A DNA stretch of 64,000 nt from Sphingomonas phyllosphaerae 5.2 (GTDB taxonomy: Bacteria; Pseudomonadota; Alphaproteobacteria; Sphingomonadales; Sphingomonadaceae), in assembly GCF_000419605.1 (NCBI RefSeq), contig NZ_ATTI01000001.1, positions 3,732,151 through 3,796,150 on the forward strand. The letters are read 5' to 3'. The position numbers were made by a program, and so were the translations under genes. Position 1 is the first letter of the stretch. Every line of letters starts with the position of its first letter. Of the stretch, positions 1 through 11,514 are shown in pieces. A model generated the notes under the pieces. The model was not told the origin of the DNA. It ran no database searches and saw only the letters and a list, made by a program, of their open reading frames with translations.

Positions 1-132
1 GGTGCACAGGTTGTGCGGGCGCTTCAGCTCGCCGCAGTTCGGGCACTCCTGGAACGCCTCCACCGAGAGAGCGTCGTGCGCGCGGCGCATGCCACGGCGT
101 GAGGGAGAAGTCTTTCGCTTGGGGACGGCCAT
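1..132 (-). CDS. rpmF: 50S ribosomal protein L32, C-terminus cut by window edge
   Basis: Structural protein of the large ribosomal subunit. The reverse strand reads [20 protein letters not shown], the conserved L32 N-terminus, followed by [14 protein letters not shown]. The cysteine pairs fit the zinc ribbon of the Zn-binding form of L32. The ATG is at 130-132 on the reverse strand. 44 codons are visible of roughly 60 expected, so the last residues lie left of the window. No rpmF partner such as plsX is visible because the operon continues off the edge. Confidence 0.95.
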   Translation of the reverse strand, partial: MAVPKRKTSPSRRGMRRAHDALSVEAFQECPNCGELKRPHNLCT

Positions 133-342
133 CGCGGCACCTTGATTTGTCTAGTAGTTCATAAGAGCGGGGAGCCGGTGCACGGTGCCGCGCGGACGAT
201 GCGAGCACCGGCCGCGGCAGGCAGCCGGGCATCGGCTCGCATCGCGAAGCCCCGCGCCTATAGCGATTTCCCCGAACGTTGCAAGTCGAGCCGGTCACTG
301 CGATCCTCCCTGGACCACTTGAACGAGCGAGAACGCGAAGCG

Positions 343-726
343 ATGCCATTGCCTGTCACCCTTACCTTCGCCGCGGCCTGCGCCATGCTGAACCTGTGGC
401 TGGCGCTGCGCGTCGCGCGCGGACGCTTCCGCACCAAGGCCATGATCGGGGACGGCGGCGATGCGCAGTTGCTCGCCGCACAACGGGCGCACGGCAATTT
501 CACGGAATATGCGCCGTTCGTGATGATCCTGGTCGGGGCGATCGAGTTGGCGGGCGGCTCGCCCACGTGGCTGCGCGCCGCCGCGATTGCGTTCGTGGCT
601 GCGCGAATCGCCCACGCGCTGGGGATGAGCGCTCCCGCGCCCAACCCGGGCCGCGCGGGCGGCATCGCCGCAACGTGGCTGGTGCTCGTCGCGCTCGCCG
701 GCTGGGCGGTCGCGCTGGTGCTGTAG
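343..726 (+). CDS. MAPEG family membrane protein
   Basis: Small integral membrane protein (127 aa) of the MAPEG superfamily (membrane-associated proteins in eicosanoid and glutathione metabolism). In bacteria these are usually uncharacterised glutathione-transferase-like proteins. Hydrophobic segments lie near residues 3-22, 55-75 and 105-127. The central stretch QRAHGNFTEYAPFVMILVG carries the family's Arg/Asn/Glu pattern. The ATG at 343 was preferred over upstream in-frame starts because the upstream extension is arginine-rich, non-hydrophobic and unlike the family. It converges with the downstream MBL-fold gene, with only 7 bp between the stop codons. Confidence 0.85.
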   Translation: MPLPVTLTFAAACAMLNLWLALRVARGRFRTKAMIGDGGDAQLLAAQRAHGNFTEYAPFVMILVGAIELAGGSPTWLRAAAIAFVAARIAHALGMSAPAPNPGRAGGIAATWLVLVALAGWAVALVL

Positions 727-733
727 CCGCCGG

Positions 734-1393
734 CTATGCCGACAGCGCGCGATCGCTGACGAACATGTTGTGCGCGCGTTCGTGTGCGAAGGTGCTCGGC
801 TTGCCGTGACCGGGGATGAAGGCGGTCTCGTCGCCCAGCGGCCACAACTTGGTCACGATCGATTCGAGCAGCTGCTTGTGATTGCCCTGCGGCAGGTCGG
901 TACGGCCCACGGACCCCTGGAACAACACGTCGCCGACCTGCGCGAATCGGGTCGGGGCGTGGTGGAAGATGACATGCCCGGCGGTGTGGCCGGGGGTATG
1001 GTAGACGTCGAGCGTCAGATCGCCGATCGTCACCGTATCTCCTTCGGCAAGCCAGCGGTCGGGCTCGAACACCACGCCGCGGATGCCCCATTGCCGCCCG
1101 TCCTCGTCGAGTCGCGCCAGCCAGAAGCGATCGTCCTCGTGCGGCCCCTCGATCGGCACGCCGAGCTGCTCGGCAAGCGGCTTCGCCTCGCCGGCATGGT
1201 CGATATGCCCATGCGTGAGCAGGATCTTCTCGACGGTCACCCCGGCCTGCCCGACCGCCGCCAGGATGCGCGGCAGGTCGCCGCCGGGATCGACCACCGC
1301 GGCCTTCTTCGTCGCGGTGCACCAGATCAGCGTGCAATTCTGTTCGATTGCGGTGACGGGGATGATCGCGGCGCGCAGCGGGGTATCGGTCAT
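734..1393 (-). CDS. MBL-fold metallo-hydrolase, glyoxalase II-like
   Basis: 219 aa metallo-beta-lactamase-fold hydrolase of the hydroxyacylglutathione hydrolase (GloB2/YcbL) type. The metal-binding signature THGHIDHAG is at about residues 70-78. Later metal ligands are in HTPGHTAGH and in IPGHG near the C-terminus. The likely substrate is a thioester such as S-lactoylglutathione, but GloB and persulfide-dioxygenase relatives cannot be separated by eye. The start at 1393 (MTDTPLRAAIIPVT) is chosen over an upstream in-frame start because the extension is arginine-rich and not family-like. It is divergent from pabBC. Confidence 0.85.
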   Translation of the reverse strand: MTDTPLRAAIIPVTAIEQNCTLIWCTATKKAAVVDPGGDLPRILAAVGQAGVTVEKILLTHGHIDHAGEAKPLAEQLGVPIEGPHEDDRFWLARLDEDGRQWGIRGVVFEPDRWLAEGDTVTIGDLTLDVYHTPGHTAGHVIFHHAPTRFAQVGDVLFQGSVGRTDLPQGNHKQLLESIVTKLWPLGDETAFIPGHGKPSTFAHERAHNMFVSDRALSA

Positions 1394-1490
1394 TCGAGGC
1401 TCCAGCCCGGTGAAGCGCGGTGCTAGCCGCCGCCAGCGCTCCACGCAACGCAGCTTGCCGTAGCGGTCGCGCACAGGCATTTGTCAGGTG

Positions 1491-4485
<2,995 letters not shown>

Positions 4486-4707
4486 CCGCGGCGGGCAGCC
4501 GCCACACACACGCGCTTTTCGAAACGATCGCTTTCCGCACCCGTGATGGTGCGGCAGCGATGCTGTCGCTATATCGCCGATGAACGAGCAGCCCAGCCGG
4601 CGTTCAGGCACGTAAGCCGAAAGTGATCCCCTCGTCGCACCGGCCTTGGCCGCGCGGCGATGCAGGATCGACATGCCGCCCCAGCGGCCAAGGAAAAGAG
4701 AGCAAGA

Positions 4708-4857
4708 ATGACCCGCTTCATCAAATCGAGCTTCGCATGGCAGTTTGTCGGCGGCTTCATGCTCGGCGCCATGGGCATGATGGCGGCGCATGTGGCCCAG
4801 CCCGAAGCCCCTGCCAACGCCTATGCGGCGACCGCCGCCTCGCACGCGGCTCGCTGA
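4708..4857 (+). CDS. Small single-pass membrane protein, unknown function
   Basis: 49 aa ORF starting at ATG 4708 after a purine-rich ribosome-binding stretch (AGGAAAAGAGAG, 4691-4702). It begins MTRFIKSSFAWQFVGGF, then a glycine/methionine-rich hydrophobic helix (about residues 11-30), then a short Ala-rich tail. It could be a membrane-anchored small protein or an exported peptide. It lies 37 bp upstream of msrA in the same direction and may be co-transcribed with it. I do not recognise a family. Confidence rests on the ribosome-binding site and the coherent membrane segment. Confidence 0.55.
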   Translation: MTRFIKSSFAWQFVGGFMLGAMGMMAAHVAQPEAPANAYAATAASHAAR

Positions 4858-4894
4858 TCTAGCGGAAGGTCGAAGCCAGCCCCATATCAATGGC

Positions 4895-5548
4895 ATGAAG
4901 CGCCCCTTGCTCCCGATGGCGGCCTTGCCGCTGCTCCTCGCCGCTTGCGGTACCGCGCAGGCCGAGCGGGCCGTTCCGATCCCGGCCGCAGCGCATGATG
5001 TGCCGGCTGCACGGGGCATGCAGACCGCGATACTCGCTGGCGGCTGCTTTTGGGGTATGGAGGCGGTGTTCCAGCAGGTGAAGGGCGTGCGCGACGTCGT
5101 CGCCGGCTATGCGGGCGGCACGCCACAAACCGCCAATTACGAAGCGGTCAGCAGCGAGGCGACGCGGCACGCCGAGGCGATCAGGATCAGCTATGATCCG
5201 CGCGTGGTCAGCTACGCGACCCTGTTGCGCGTCTATTTCTCGATCGCGCACGATCCCACGCAGTTGAACCGGCAGGGCCCGGACAGCGGCACCAGCTATC
5301 GTTCGGCGATCTTCCCGCAGAATAATGCGCAGCGTGCGGTCGCAGCGGCCTACATCAAGCAGCTTGGCGGGACACACGCCTATCCGCGGCCGATCGTGAC
5401 GCGCATCGAGAGCGGGGGCTTCTACCCGGCGGAGGCCTATCATCAGGACTTCTTCCGCAAGAATCCGACACATCCGTACATCGTGCGTTGGGACAAGCCG
5501 AAGGTAGCGGGATTCAAGGCTGGCTTCCCGCAACTGGCGATGCGCTAA
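4895..5548 (+). CDS. msrA: Peptide-methionine (S)-S-oxide reductase, predicted lipoprotein
   Basis: Reduces methionine-S-sulfoxide in damaged proteins. 217 aa. The N-terminus MKRPLLPMAALPLLLAACGT is a lipoprotein signal with lipobox LAAC, so the enzyme should act on envelope proteins. The catalytic motif GGCFWGMEAVF is at about residue 50, and YHQDFF is near the C-terminus. Apart from the lipobox Cys, this is the only cysteine in the protein. The usual resolving cysteines are therefore absent, giving a 1-Cys MsrA that needs an external reductant. The start was chosen at the signal peptide. It converges with the Trm112 gene across about 130 bp. Confidence 0.93.
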   Translation: MKRPLLPMAALPLLLAACGTAQAERAVPIPAAAHDVPAARGMQTAILAGGCFWGMEAVFQQVKGVRDVVAGYAGGTPQTANYEAVSSEATRHAEAIRISYDPRVVSYATLLRVYFSIAHDPTQLNRQGPDSGTSYRSAIFPQNNAQRAVAAAYIKQLGGTHAYPRPIVTRIESGGFYPAEAYHQDFFRKNPTHPYIVRWDKPKVAGFKAGFPQLAMR

Positions 5549-5680
5549 AACGCGCTCCGTCATACCCGGTGTTCACCTGGCGCAGGCCGGGATCCGGTCG
5601 GCGGGAGTCTGGTGGCGAAACATCGTCCGTCATCATCAACATCCGGGTAGGGCCCCGGCGCAATAACAGCCGCGGGAGCG

Positions 5681-5854
5681 TTATACGGCGAGCGGGCGCG
5701 CCTCTTCCACCAGCAGGACCGGTACGCCATCGCGCACCGGATAGGCCACACCCGCCGCCTCCGACACCAGCTCCTGCCGCTCCACATCGTAGCGCAGCGC
5801 GGTACGCGTCGCCGGGCACACCAGCCGTTCGAGCAACCACGCGTCGAGCGTCAT
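5681..5854 (-). CDS. Trm112 family protein
   Basis: 57 aa protein of the Trm112/YcaR family (UPF0434-type). The reverse strand reads [20 protein letters not shown], then [16 protein letters not shown] near the end, both characteristic of the family. Eukaryotic Trm112 is a zinc-binding activator of methyltransferases. Bacterial relatives are mostly uncharacterised and often have a partial zinc site, as here (one Cys in the VCP motif). The start codon overlaps the stop of the Lon-N gene by 4 bp (ATGA), so translation is probably coupled. Confidence 0.9.
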   Translation of the reverse strand: MTLDAWLLERLVCPATRTALRYDVERQELVSEAAGVAYPVRDGVPVLLVEEARPLAV

Positions 5855-6474
5855 TGCAGCGTCACCCGCTCCTCGCCGTCATGGCGACCGAAGAACTGCA
5901 TCAACTGTACCAGCAGTTCGGCACGCGTCGCGAGATCGGGTGCCTCGAGCAGCGCCTGCTTCGCGGCGACGTCGAACGGCGCAATCTGCGCGACCCCGTT
6001 CACGAAGCTCATATCATCGAGCCGCCCGACGGCTTTCCAGTCGACCGCATAGCCATGCGCCTCGGCGAAGCGGCGCGATTCCAGTTCCAACGACGCACGT
6101 GCGCCCAGCGACAGCGTTTCTTCGTCGGCAAGCGGCAGCAGTTCGGCCTCGACCTGCCGGAACGGCGTGGTGACGACCAGCTCGCGACGCAGCCGGAACA
6201 GCGAAACGCCTTGCAGGATCACGTTGTAGCGCCCGTCGTCGAGCGCCTCGACCTCGGCGATCTTGCCGACGCAGCCGATGTCGAACAGCGCGGGCGTCGC
6301 CGCATCGTCGCTGTCCGGACGTGGCTGGATCATCGCGATGCGGCGGTCGCGTGCCATCGCGTCGGACACCATCGCACGATAGCGCGGCTCGAAGATGTGC
6401 AGCGGCAGGTGCAGCTGCGGGAACAGCAACGCGCCCGGCAGCGGGAAGATCGAGAGCCGCGTCAGGCCGGTCAT
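5851..6474 (-). CDS. Lon N-terminal (substrate-binding) domain protein
   Basis: 207 aa stand-alone LON_substr_bdg/PUA-like domain protein. It starts [19 protein letters not shown] and contains [17 protein letters not shown], the hallmark of the family. No ATPase or protease domain follows, so it is not Lon protease itself. Its role is unknown; substrate or partner binding is the usual guess. It sits in a leftward operon between cnoX (4 bp overlap upstream) and the Trm112 gene (4 bp overlap downstream). ATG 6474 was chosen for the overlap and the family-like N-terminus. Confidence 0.9.
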   Translation of the reverse strand: MTGLTRLSIFPLPGALLFPQLHLPLHIFEPRYRAMVSDAMARDRRIAMIQPRPDSDDAATPALFDIGCVGKIAEVEALDDGRYNVILQGVSLFRLRRELVVTTPFRQVEAELLPLADEETLSLGARASLELESRRFAEAHGYAVDWKAVGRLDDMSFVNGVAQIAPFDVAAKQALLEAPDLATRAELLVQLMQFFGRHDGEERVTLQ

Positions 6475-7382
6475 CCGAACAGGATCGCCGACAGCCGCCG
6501 GCGCTGCGCCGACACCCACGGATCCTCCAGTCCGACGACCTCGAACAGCTTCAGCAATTGCTGCCGCGCTGCGCCGTCGTTCCAGTCGCGCTCCGCGGCG
6601 ACGATCGACAGGAAGCCGTCCGCCGCCGCGTCACGCTGGCCGGCCGCCATGCGCGCGTTGGCAAGGTCGTAGCGCGCCTGGAGATCGTCCGGGCTCGCCG
6701 CGACCGCCGCCTCGAATGGGGCGAGGTCGTCGACGGCGGGTGCCGACTTCGCGAGTGCCAGTGCGGCGGCGGCGCGCGCGATATCCGGCATCTTTGCGAC
6801 ATCTTCGGGCAGGGCGGCGATCGCTGCCTCGGCTTCCTCGACCGCCCCGGCGGCGACCAGCGCGCGGATGCGGCCGGAGAGCACCGCATGATGATCGGGC
6901 GCCATCTCCATCAGCTGGTCGAAGATCGACAACGCCCGAGCCGCGTCGCCCTCCGCCAGCACCTGCTCGCCCATTGCGATCAGCGGCTCGAGTTCGGCGT
7001 CCTGCGACTGCGCCTCGCCCTCGATCGGCAGCTGGCGCAGCAGTTGATCGAGCATCGTCTTCAGCTGCGATTCGGTACGCGCGCTGGTCAGGTCCGCGAC
7101 CAACTGCCCCTGGAACATCGCGTAGACGGTCGGCATCGAGCGAATCTGGAATTGCGCGGCGATGAACTGGTCCTTGTCGGTATCGACCTTGGCCAGCACG
7201 ACGCCCTGATCGGCATATTCGGCCGCGACCTTCTCCAGCACCGGCGTCAGCGCCTTGCACGGCGCACACCATTCCGCAAAAAAGTCGACGATCACCAACT
7301 TGGTCATCGACGGATCGACGACATCCGCACGGAATCGCTGGACGGCTTCCTTCTGTGCCGGGGACATGCCTAACGTGGCCAA
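6471..7382 (-). CDS. cnoX: Thioredoxin-domain/TPR chaperedoxin (YbbN/CnoX type)
   Basis: 303 aa. Residues ~10-115 are a thioredoxin domain with an intact WCAPC active site at about residues 38-42 and the cis-proline in SMPTVY. The remainder is an Ala-rich helical tetratricopeptide-like region, as in E. coli YbbN/CnoX, which protects clients from over-oxidation and delivers them to GroEL/DnaK. The E. coli protein has lost its redox pair, whereas this one keeps both cysteines and should be redox-active. It is the first gene of the cnoX / Lon-N / Trm112 operon. Confidence 0.88.
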   Translation of the reverse strand: MATLGMSPAQKEAVQRFRADVVDPSMTKLVIVDFFAEWCAPCKALTPVLEKVAAEYADQGVVLAKVDTDKDQFIAAQFQIRSMPTVYAMFQGQLVADLTSARTESQLKTMLDQLLRQLPIEGEAQSQDAELEPLIAMGEQVLAEGDAARALSIFDQLMEMAPDHHAVLSGRIRALVAAGAVEEAEAAIAALPEDVAKMPDIARAAAALALAKSAPAVDDLAPFEAAVAASPDDLQARYDLANARMAAGQRDAAADGFLSIVAAERDWNDGAARQQLLKLFEVVGLEDPWVSAQRRRLSAILFG

Positions 7383-7423
7383 GGGGCGCTCCTGAAATTG
7401 CTCGGCCCCTTATGTGGGAAGGC

Positions 7424-7447
7424 GGCGGGGGATACAAACCCCCCGCC
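7424..7447 (-). terminator. GC-rich hairpin after the TorF-like gene
   Basis: An 8 bp stem (GGCGGGGG / CCCCCGCC) with an 8-base loop lies between the stop of the TorF-like gene and the start of cnoX. It is placed to end or attenuate the leftward transcript. There is no clear U-run, so it may only stabilise the 3' end. Confidence 0.35.
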
Positions 7448-7459
7448 CCTCCCCGCGCG

Positions 7460-8323
7460 TCAGAAGGCGGCGGTCACTGCGAAGACGACCTTAGCGTCGG
7501 CGATCGAGCCGTTGCCGTCCTGCCCGCGGCTGAAGCTCGGCTGGAGATACGCGGCCTTGCGGTCGGTGATGTTGGTGTCGACATAGGCGACGCCGACCGT
7601 CAGCGGCGTGCTGGGGATCGTATAGTCGACGCCCAGCAGCCAGTCGGCATAGGCGCCGGTCGGCGCGACACTGGTCGCGAACGGCCCCAGGCCCTTGTTG
7701 CCGCTCGACGCGCCGATATGCGCCTTGGCCGTCAGCCCGGTGTTCGGGATCGCCGCGGCGGCGTCGCCCCAGACGTAGAGGTTGTCGCCCTTCGCGCCCG
7801 GGTTGCTGTAGCCGGTGCCGGCGCTGTAATCGACCTGGGAGGCGACGAACCCGTTCGCCGACCAGGCGCCGAGCGCCTCCTGCTTGGGCGCATAGGCAAC
7901 ACCCGCGGTCAGGCTGACCGGGCCGGCGGTGCCCGACAGCTTGGCGTAGGGCTCGATGAAGTCGGTGTTGTCGAAGCCGCCGGGATACATGTACCAGGTC
8001 GCGCCGACGTCCAGCGTGCCGCCGCCGACCGGGAGCTTGTAACCCGCGATCAGGTCCAGCTCCATATTGGCGCCACCGAACGTGCCCCAACCGGCAAGAT
8101 TCGAGCCCCAGGTGCCAATATAGATGCCGCTTTCGTGCGCGATCGTGAAACCGCCCTGCACCGCGAGGTTCTCGTCTGATTGCGAGACGCCACGAAAGCG
8201 ATAGTCGCTGACCAGCCCCACCGAACCGGACACGGTAACCGCCTTGGGGGGTGCCTCTTCCTGCGCAGCGGCGGGAATGGCGGCCAACATCGCGATGGCG
8301 GAGAGTAGGAATGCGTACTTCAA
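7460..8323 (-). CDS. TorF family putative outer-membrane porin
   Basis: 287 aa exported beta-barrel of the TorF/Gcw_chp family (conserved in proteobacteria, function unproven). The N-terminus LKYAFLLSAIAMLAAIPAAAQ is a cleavable signal peptide. The mature part has alternating aromatic/glycine strands, for example SGSVGLVSDYRFRGVSQSDE, typical of the family start, and ends in Phe. The start is an unusual TTG at 8321-8323: GGGAGG (8329-8334) sits 5 nt upstream and no ATG precedes the signal peptide. Nothing in the flanks suggests a substrate. Confidence 0.87.
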   Translation of the reverse strand: MKYAFLLSAIAMLAAIPAAAQEEAPPKAVTVSGSVGLVSDYRFRGVSQSDENLAVQGGFTIAHESGIYIGTWGSNLAGWGTFGGANMELDLIAGYKLPVGGGTLDVGATWYMYPGGFDNTDFIEPYAKLSGTAGPVSLTAGVAYAPKQEALGAWSANGFVASQVDYSAGTGYSNPGAKGDNLYVWGDAAAAIPNTGLTAKAHIGASSGNKGLGPFATSVAPTGAYADWLLGVDYTIPSTPLTVGVAYVDTNITDRKAAYLQPSFSRGQDGNGSIADAKVVFAVTAAF

Positions 8324-8484
8324 TGGAACCTCCCTTGTGGCAGAGGCTCCTCCTGCTTGTGTCCCGCGCTGCTCTCCCCCGCCGAAAGAAACGGGAGGGC
8401 AGCCACTAGGCCACCCTCCCGAGATATCCGCGCCCCTTTTCCGCAATGTGTCCGTATAGCATCAAAGCATTGCTGTGATCGGCC

Positions 8485-10038
8485 TTAGTTGGGATCGTCA
8501 TTCAGTGTGGCGATCCGGCCACGTGCACCCGTCACTTCAACGGGGTGGCCGGAGGCGCGACGCCGCTGGAACCAGTCACGCAGCATCTCCGCGGTCGTGT
8601 GGTCGACAGCGCTCAGCCGCGACGCGTCGATCCGTACCGGGGTGCCGGCGGGCACGCGGTCCAGCGTTTCCGACAGCTTGGGCAGCGTCACGAAGGTGGC
8701 GGTGCCGTCCAGCGTGATCGCATGCGTGTCCGCCTCCTGACCTTCGTACACGCGCAGCCGCAGCCGGTGCAGGTTCGGGATCAGCTCCAGCATCGTCAGT
8801 CCGATGCCGACCAGCACGCCGGTCAGCAGGTCGGTTGTTACCACCATCACCAGCGTTGCCGCCCAGATCAGCACGGGCAACGCGCCGTAATCGCGGAACA
8901 GGTGCGTCGCATGTTTGACGCTCACCAGGCGAAAACCGGTGACGACGAGGATCGCGCCGAGCGCAGCCATCGGGATAAGCTTCAGTACGAACGGCAGCGC
9001 CGCGACGAAGCCGAGGATCCACGCGCCGTGCAGGATCGCGGACAGCCGGGTCGCTGCGCCTGCCTGGACGTTTGCGGAACTGCGAACGATCACACCCGTC
9101 ATCGGCAGCGCGCCCGCAAAGCCGCACAGCAGGTTGCCGACGCCCTGCGCACGCAGTTCCTTGTTGTAATCGGTGCGCACGCCGTCATGCATCTTGTCGA
9201 CCGCCGCCGCCGATAGCAGCGTCTCGGCCGAGGCGATGAACGCGATGGCGACGGCAGCCGCGATCACTGACGGATCGAGCAGCCGTGCGAAGGCCCCGCC
9301 TGCGGGCAGCGTCACCGCTCCGAAGATCGAATCGGGCACCTGCACGCGCGCCACGTCGAAACCGAGCAGCAGCGCCACGATCGTGCCGACGGTCACGCCG
9401 ACCAACGCGCCGGGCAGCAATCGCAGCGCCGCCGGTCGAAACTTCTCCCAGCCGACCATCGCCGCGATCGTCGCCATGCCGATTGCAAACGCGAACTCGC
9501 TCGCCTGCAGATTGCCCGGCGACAGGCCGAACATCCGCTCCGGCATGGCGGCGAGGTTCTGCAACCCGCTGGGCAGCGGGCGATGGTCGAACAAGACGTG
9601 GAACTGCCCGACGACGATCAGCACGCCGATTCCCGCGAGCATGCCGTGGACGACGGCGGGCGAGATCGCCTTGAACCAGCCACCAAGCCGGAACACACCC
9701 GCCGCAACCTGCACCGCACCGGCGACGACGAGGATCGGGCCGAGCGCCGACAGACCCTGGTCGCGCACCAGTTCGTAGACGATCACCGCAAGACCGGCAG
9801 CCGGGCCGCTGACCTGCAACGGCGATCCGGCGAGCGCGCCGACGATCAGTCCGCCGATGATGCCGGTGATCAATCCCTTCTCGGCCGGCACGCCCGAGGC
9901 GATCGCGATCCCCATGCACAAAGGCATCGCCACGAGGAACACCACGATCGACGCGGTGAGATCCCGCCCCAGCAGCGGGATCGTCGGAACCGAAATGCCC
10001 GGCCGCGCGGCGGCGGACACAGGAACGACACTGGCCAT
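8485..10038 (-). CDS. SulP family anion transporter with STAS domain
   Basis: 517 aa inner-membrane transporter of the SLC26/SulP family. The first ~400 residues hold about 10-14 membrane segments, including VVFLVAMPLCMGIAIASGVP (start of the SulP signature) and LLCGFAGALPMTGVIVRSSA. The last ~100 residues form a STAS domain (DASRLSAVDHTTAEMLRDW). Candidate substrates are bicarbonate, sulfate or dicarboxylates. BicA-like, DauA-like and sulfate types cannot be separated here, and no carbonic anhydrase gene is adjacent. It lies downstream of a two-component system on the same strand. Its ATG overlaps the stop of a short upstream ORF (TAATG). Confidence 0.9.
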   Translation of the reverse strand: MASVVPVSAAARPGISVPTIPLLGRDLTASIVVFLVAMPLCMGIAIASGVPAEKGLITGIIGGLIVGALAGSPLQVSGPAAGLAVIVYELVRDQGLSALGPILVVAGAVQVAAGVFRLGGWFKAISPAVVHGMLAGIGVLIVVGQFHVLFDHRPLPSGLQNLAAMPERMFGLSPGNLQASEFAFAIGMATIAAMVGWEKFRPAALRLLPGALVGVTVGTIVALLLGFDVARVQVPDSIFGAVTLPAGGAFARLLDPSVIAAAVAIAFIASAETLLSAAAVDKMHDGVRTDYNKELRAQGVGNLLCGFAGALPMTGVIVRSSANVQAGAATRLSAILHGAWILGFVAALPFVLKLIPMAALGAILVVTGFRLVSVKHATHLFRDYGALPVLIWAATLVMVVTTDLLTGVLVGIGLTMLELIPNLHRLRLRVYEGQEADTHAITLDGTATFVTLPKLSETLDRVPAGTPVRIDASRLSAVDHTTAEMLRDWFQRRRASGHPVEVTGARGRIATLNDDPN

Positions 10039-10112
10039 TATGCGTCTACTCGCAGGGTGCCCGCTGCGGCCTTGTTGATGCTGACGGCGTCGCGCTTGCG
10101 TCCCCTGGCCAC
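10038..10112 (-). CDS. Putative 24-codon leader ORF coupled to the SulP gene
   Basis: Short reading frame, GTG start at 10110-10112, encoding VARGRKRDAVSINKAAAGTL plus four residues (RVDA). AGGAG lies 7 nt upstream of the GTG. The TAA stop shares its last A with the ATG of the SulP gene (TAATG). This spacing suggests translational coupling or a regulatory leader peptide. The peptide is basic and not membrane-like. It could also be a remnant of a longer gene. I do not recognise it. Confidence 0.4.
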   Translation of the reverse strand: MARGRKRDAVSINKAAAGTLRVDA

Positions 10113-10181
10113 GTCGAATCTCCTGATGCTAACCGATCAGGGCTTAGGGCCTTGTTCTTGCCAAGTTACGGCGCGCGCGTG

Positions 10182-11504
10182 TCATTTCGTTTCCTGCGGC
10201 GGCAATTCGATCTGCGCGCGCAGCCCGCCACCCGGGCGATTTGACAGCGTCAGCACTCCGCCTTCCGCCGCTACCGCCAACTGGACGATCGACAACCCCA
10301 ACCCGAACCCGACGGTGTCGCGCGCCCGCGCCGCGTCCAGCCGCACGAACGGTTCCAGCACATGCTCCAGCTCATCGTCGGGGATGCCAGGTCCGTCGTC
10401 CTCGATGCGGATCGTCACCCCCGGCTGGCCGATGAGCAACGTGACCGTCACCGCGTCGCCATAGTGAAGCGCATTCTCGACGAGGTTGGCCAGCGCACGC
10501 TTGAATCCGACGCGCCGTAGCCGCCATTCGCAGTGATCGGGGCCGACGTAATGCGCCGTGCGTCCGCGATCCTCTGCATCATCGGCCAGCGTCGCGCACA
10601 GCACCGCCAGATCAACGATGCTCACCTGCTCCGGATCGGCGGCGCCGCCCAGGAAGGCGAGCAACGACGTGATCATCGCCTCCATTTCGGCAACGTCGTG
10701 CGCGATCGCGTCGCGCGTGTCGGCCTGCGCCAGCGCCTCGGTCCGCAGCCGCAGTCGCGCCAAGGGCGTGCGCAGGTCGTGGCCGACCGCCGCCAGCGCC
10801 TGCGTCCTACCCGCGATCAGGGCCTGAATCCGGTCCTGCATCCGGTTGAAGGCCGTGATGACGCGACGTACCTCGCCGGGGCCGTCTTCCTCGACATGCT
10901 CGACCGCGCCATGCCCGACGCGATCCGCAGCGGTCGCCAGTCGCCGCAGCGGGAGCAGCACGCGCCCCAGCAGCAGCGCGCCCAGCAGCATCAGCGCGAT
11001 GGCGGGCACCATCGCCAGCGCGATCCGCTCGAACGACAGGTTCAGATTGGCGACCGGCTGGCGGGTGCGGAAGAACAGCCAGCTGCCATCGTCGAGCCGC
11101 AAGCCCCCCGATACCACCGATCGCCGACCCGGCGACTGGAGCCGCATCCACAGATCGGTCGCGGCGAGCGACGGCTCCCACTCGAACACCTGGCGCTGCA
11201 TCTCGTCCAGCGCAGGAGCGATCGCCGGGATCGCCGGCAACGTATCGCCCCATTGCAGCACGTAGCGGTCTGTGGTCAGCTCGGCTGCCATCGCCGCACG
11301 CTCCGTGGGGGGCCGCTCGGCGATCAGGCGGCGACTGATGACGAGATGCTCGGCGAGCCGGTTGGCCTCGTCGTCGCGCACGGCAAAGCTGCTCGCACGC
11401 TCGTAGAGCAAGGTGCTCGCGCCGAACTCGATCACCATCGTCAGCAACAGGATCGCCAGCACCTGCCCCAGCAAGCCGACTGCCGGGCGGCGCAGGAAGG
11501 TCAT
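10182..11504 (-). CDS. Two-component sensor histidine kinase
   Basis: 440 aa membrane histidine kinase of the EnvZ/OmpB type. There is a transmembrane helix at ~10-30, a ~120-residue periplasmic region, a second helix at ~165-185 (LAMVPAIALMLLGALLLGRV) and a HAMP linker. The H-box is AVGHDLRTPLARLR, then come N-box NLVENALHYGD, G1 box DDGPGIP and G2 box GFGLGLSI. It should autophosphorylate on the H-box histidine and pass phosphate to the regulator encoded 10 bp upstream. The signal is unknown. The downstream SulP gene is a candidate target. Confidence 0.92.
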   Translation of the reverse strand: MTFLRRPAVGLLGQVLAILLLTMVIEFGASTLLYERASSFAVRDDEANRLAEHLVISRRLIAERPPTERAAMAAELTTDRYVLQWGDTLPAIPAIAPALDEMQRQVFEWEPSLAATDLWMRLQSPGRRSVVSGGLRLDDGSWLFFRTRQPVANLNLSFERIALAMVPAIALMLLGALLLGRVLLPLRRLATAADRVGHGAVEHVEEDGPGEVRRVITAFNRMQDRIQALIAGRTQALAAVGHDLRTPLARLRLRTEALAQADTRDAIAHDVAEMEAMITSLLAFLGGAADPEQVSIVDLAVLCATLADDAEDRGRTAHYVGPDHCEWRLRRVGFKRALANLVENALHYGDAVTVTLLIGQPGVTIRIEDDGPGIPDDELEHVLEPFVRLDAARARDTVGFGLGLSIVQLAVAAEGGVLTLSNRPGGGLRAQIELPPQETK

Positions 11505-11514
11505 GCGTGCGGGC

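Noticed and set aside
5560..5640. Possible dispersed palindromic repeat (CCCGGTGTTCACCTGG...CAGGCCGGGATCC)
   Set aside because: It resembles common proteobacterial intergenic units, but only one degenerate copy is in the window, so it was not listed.
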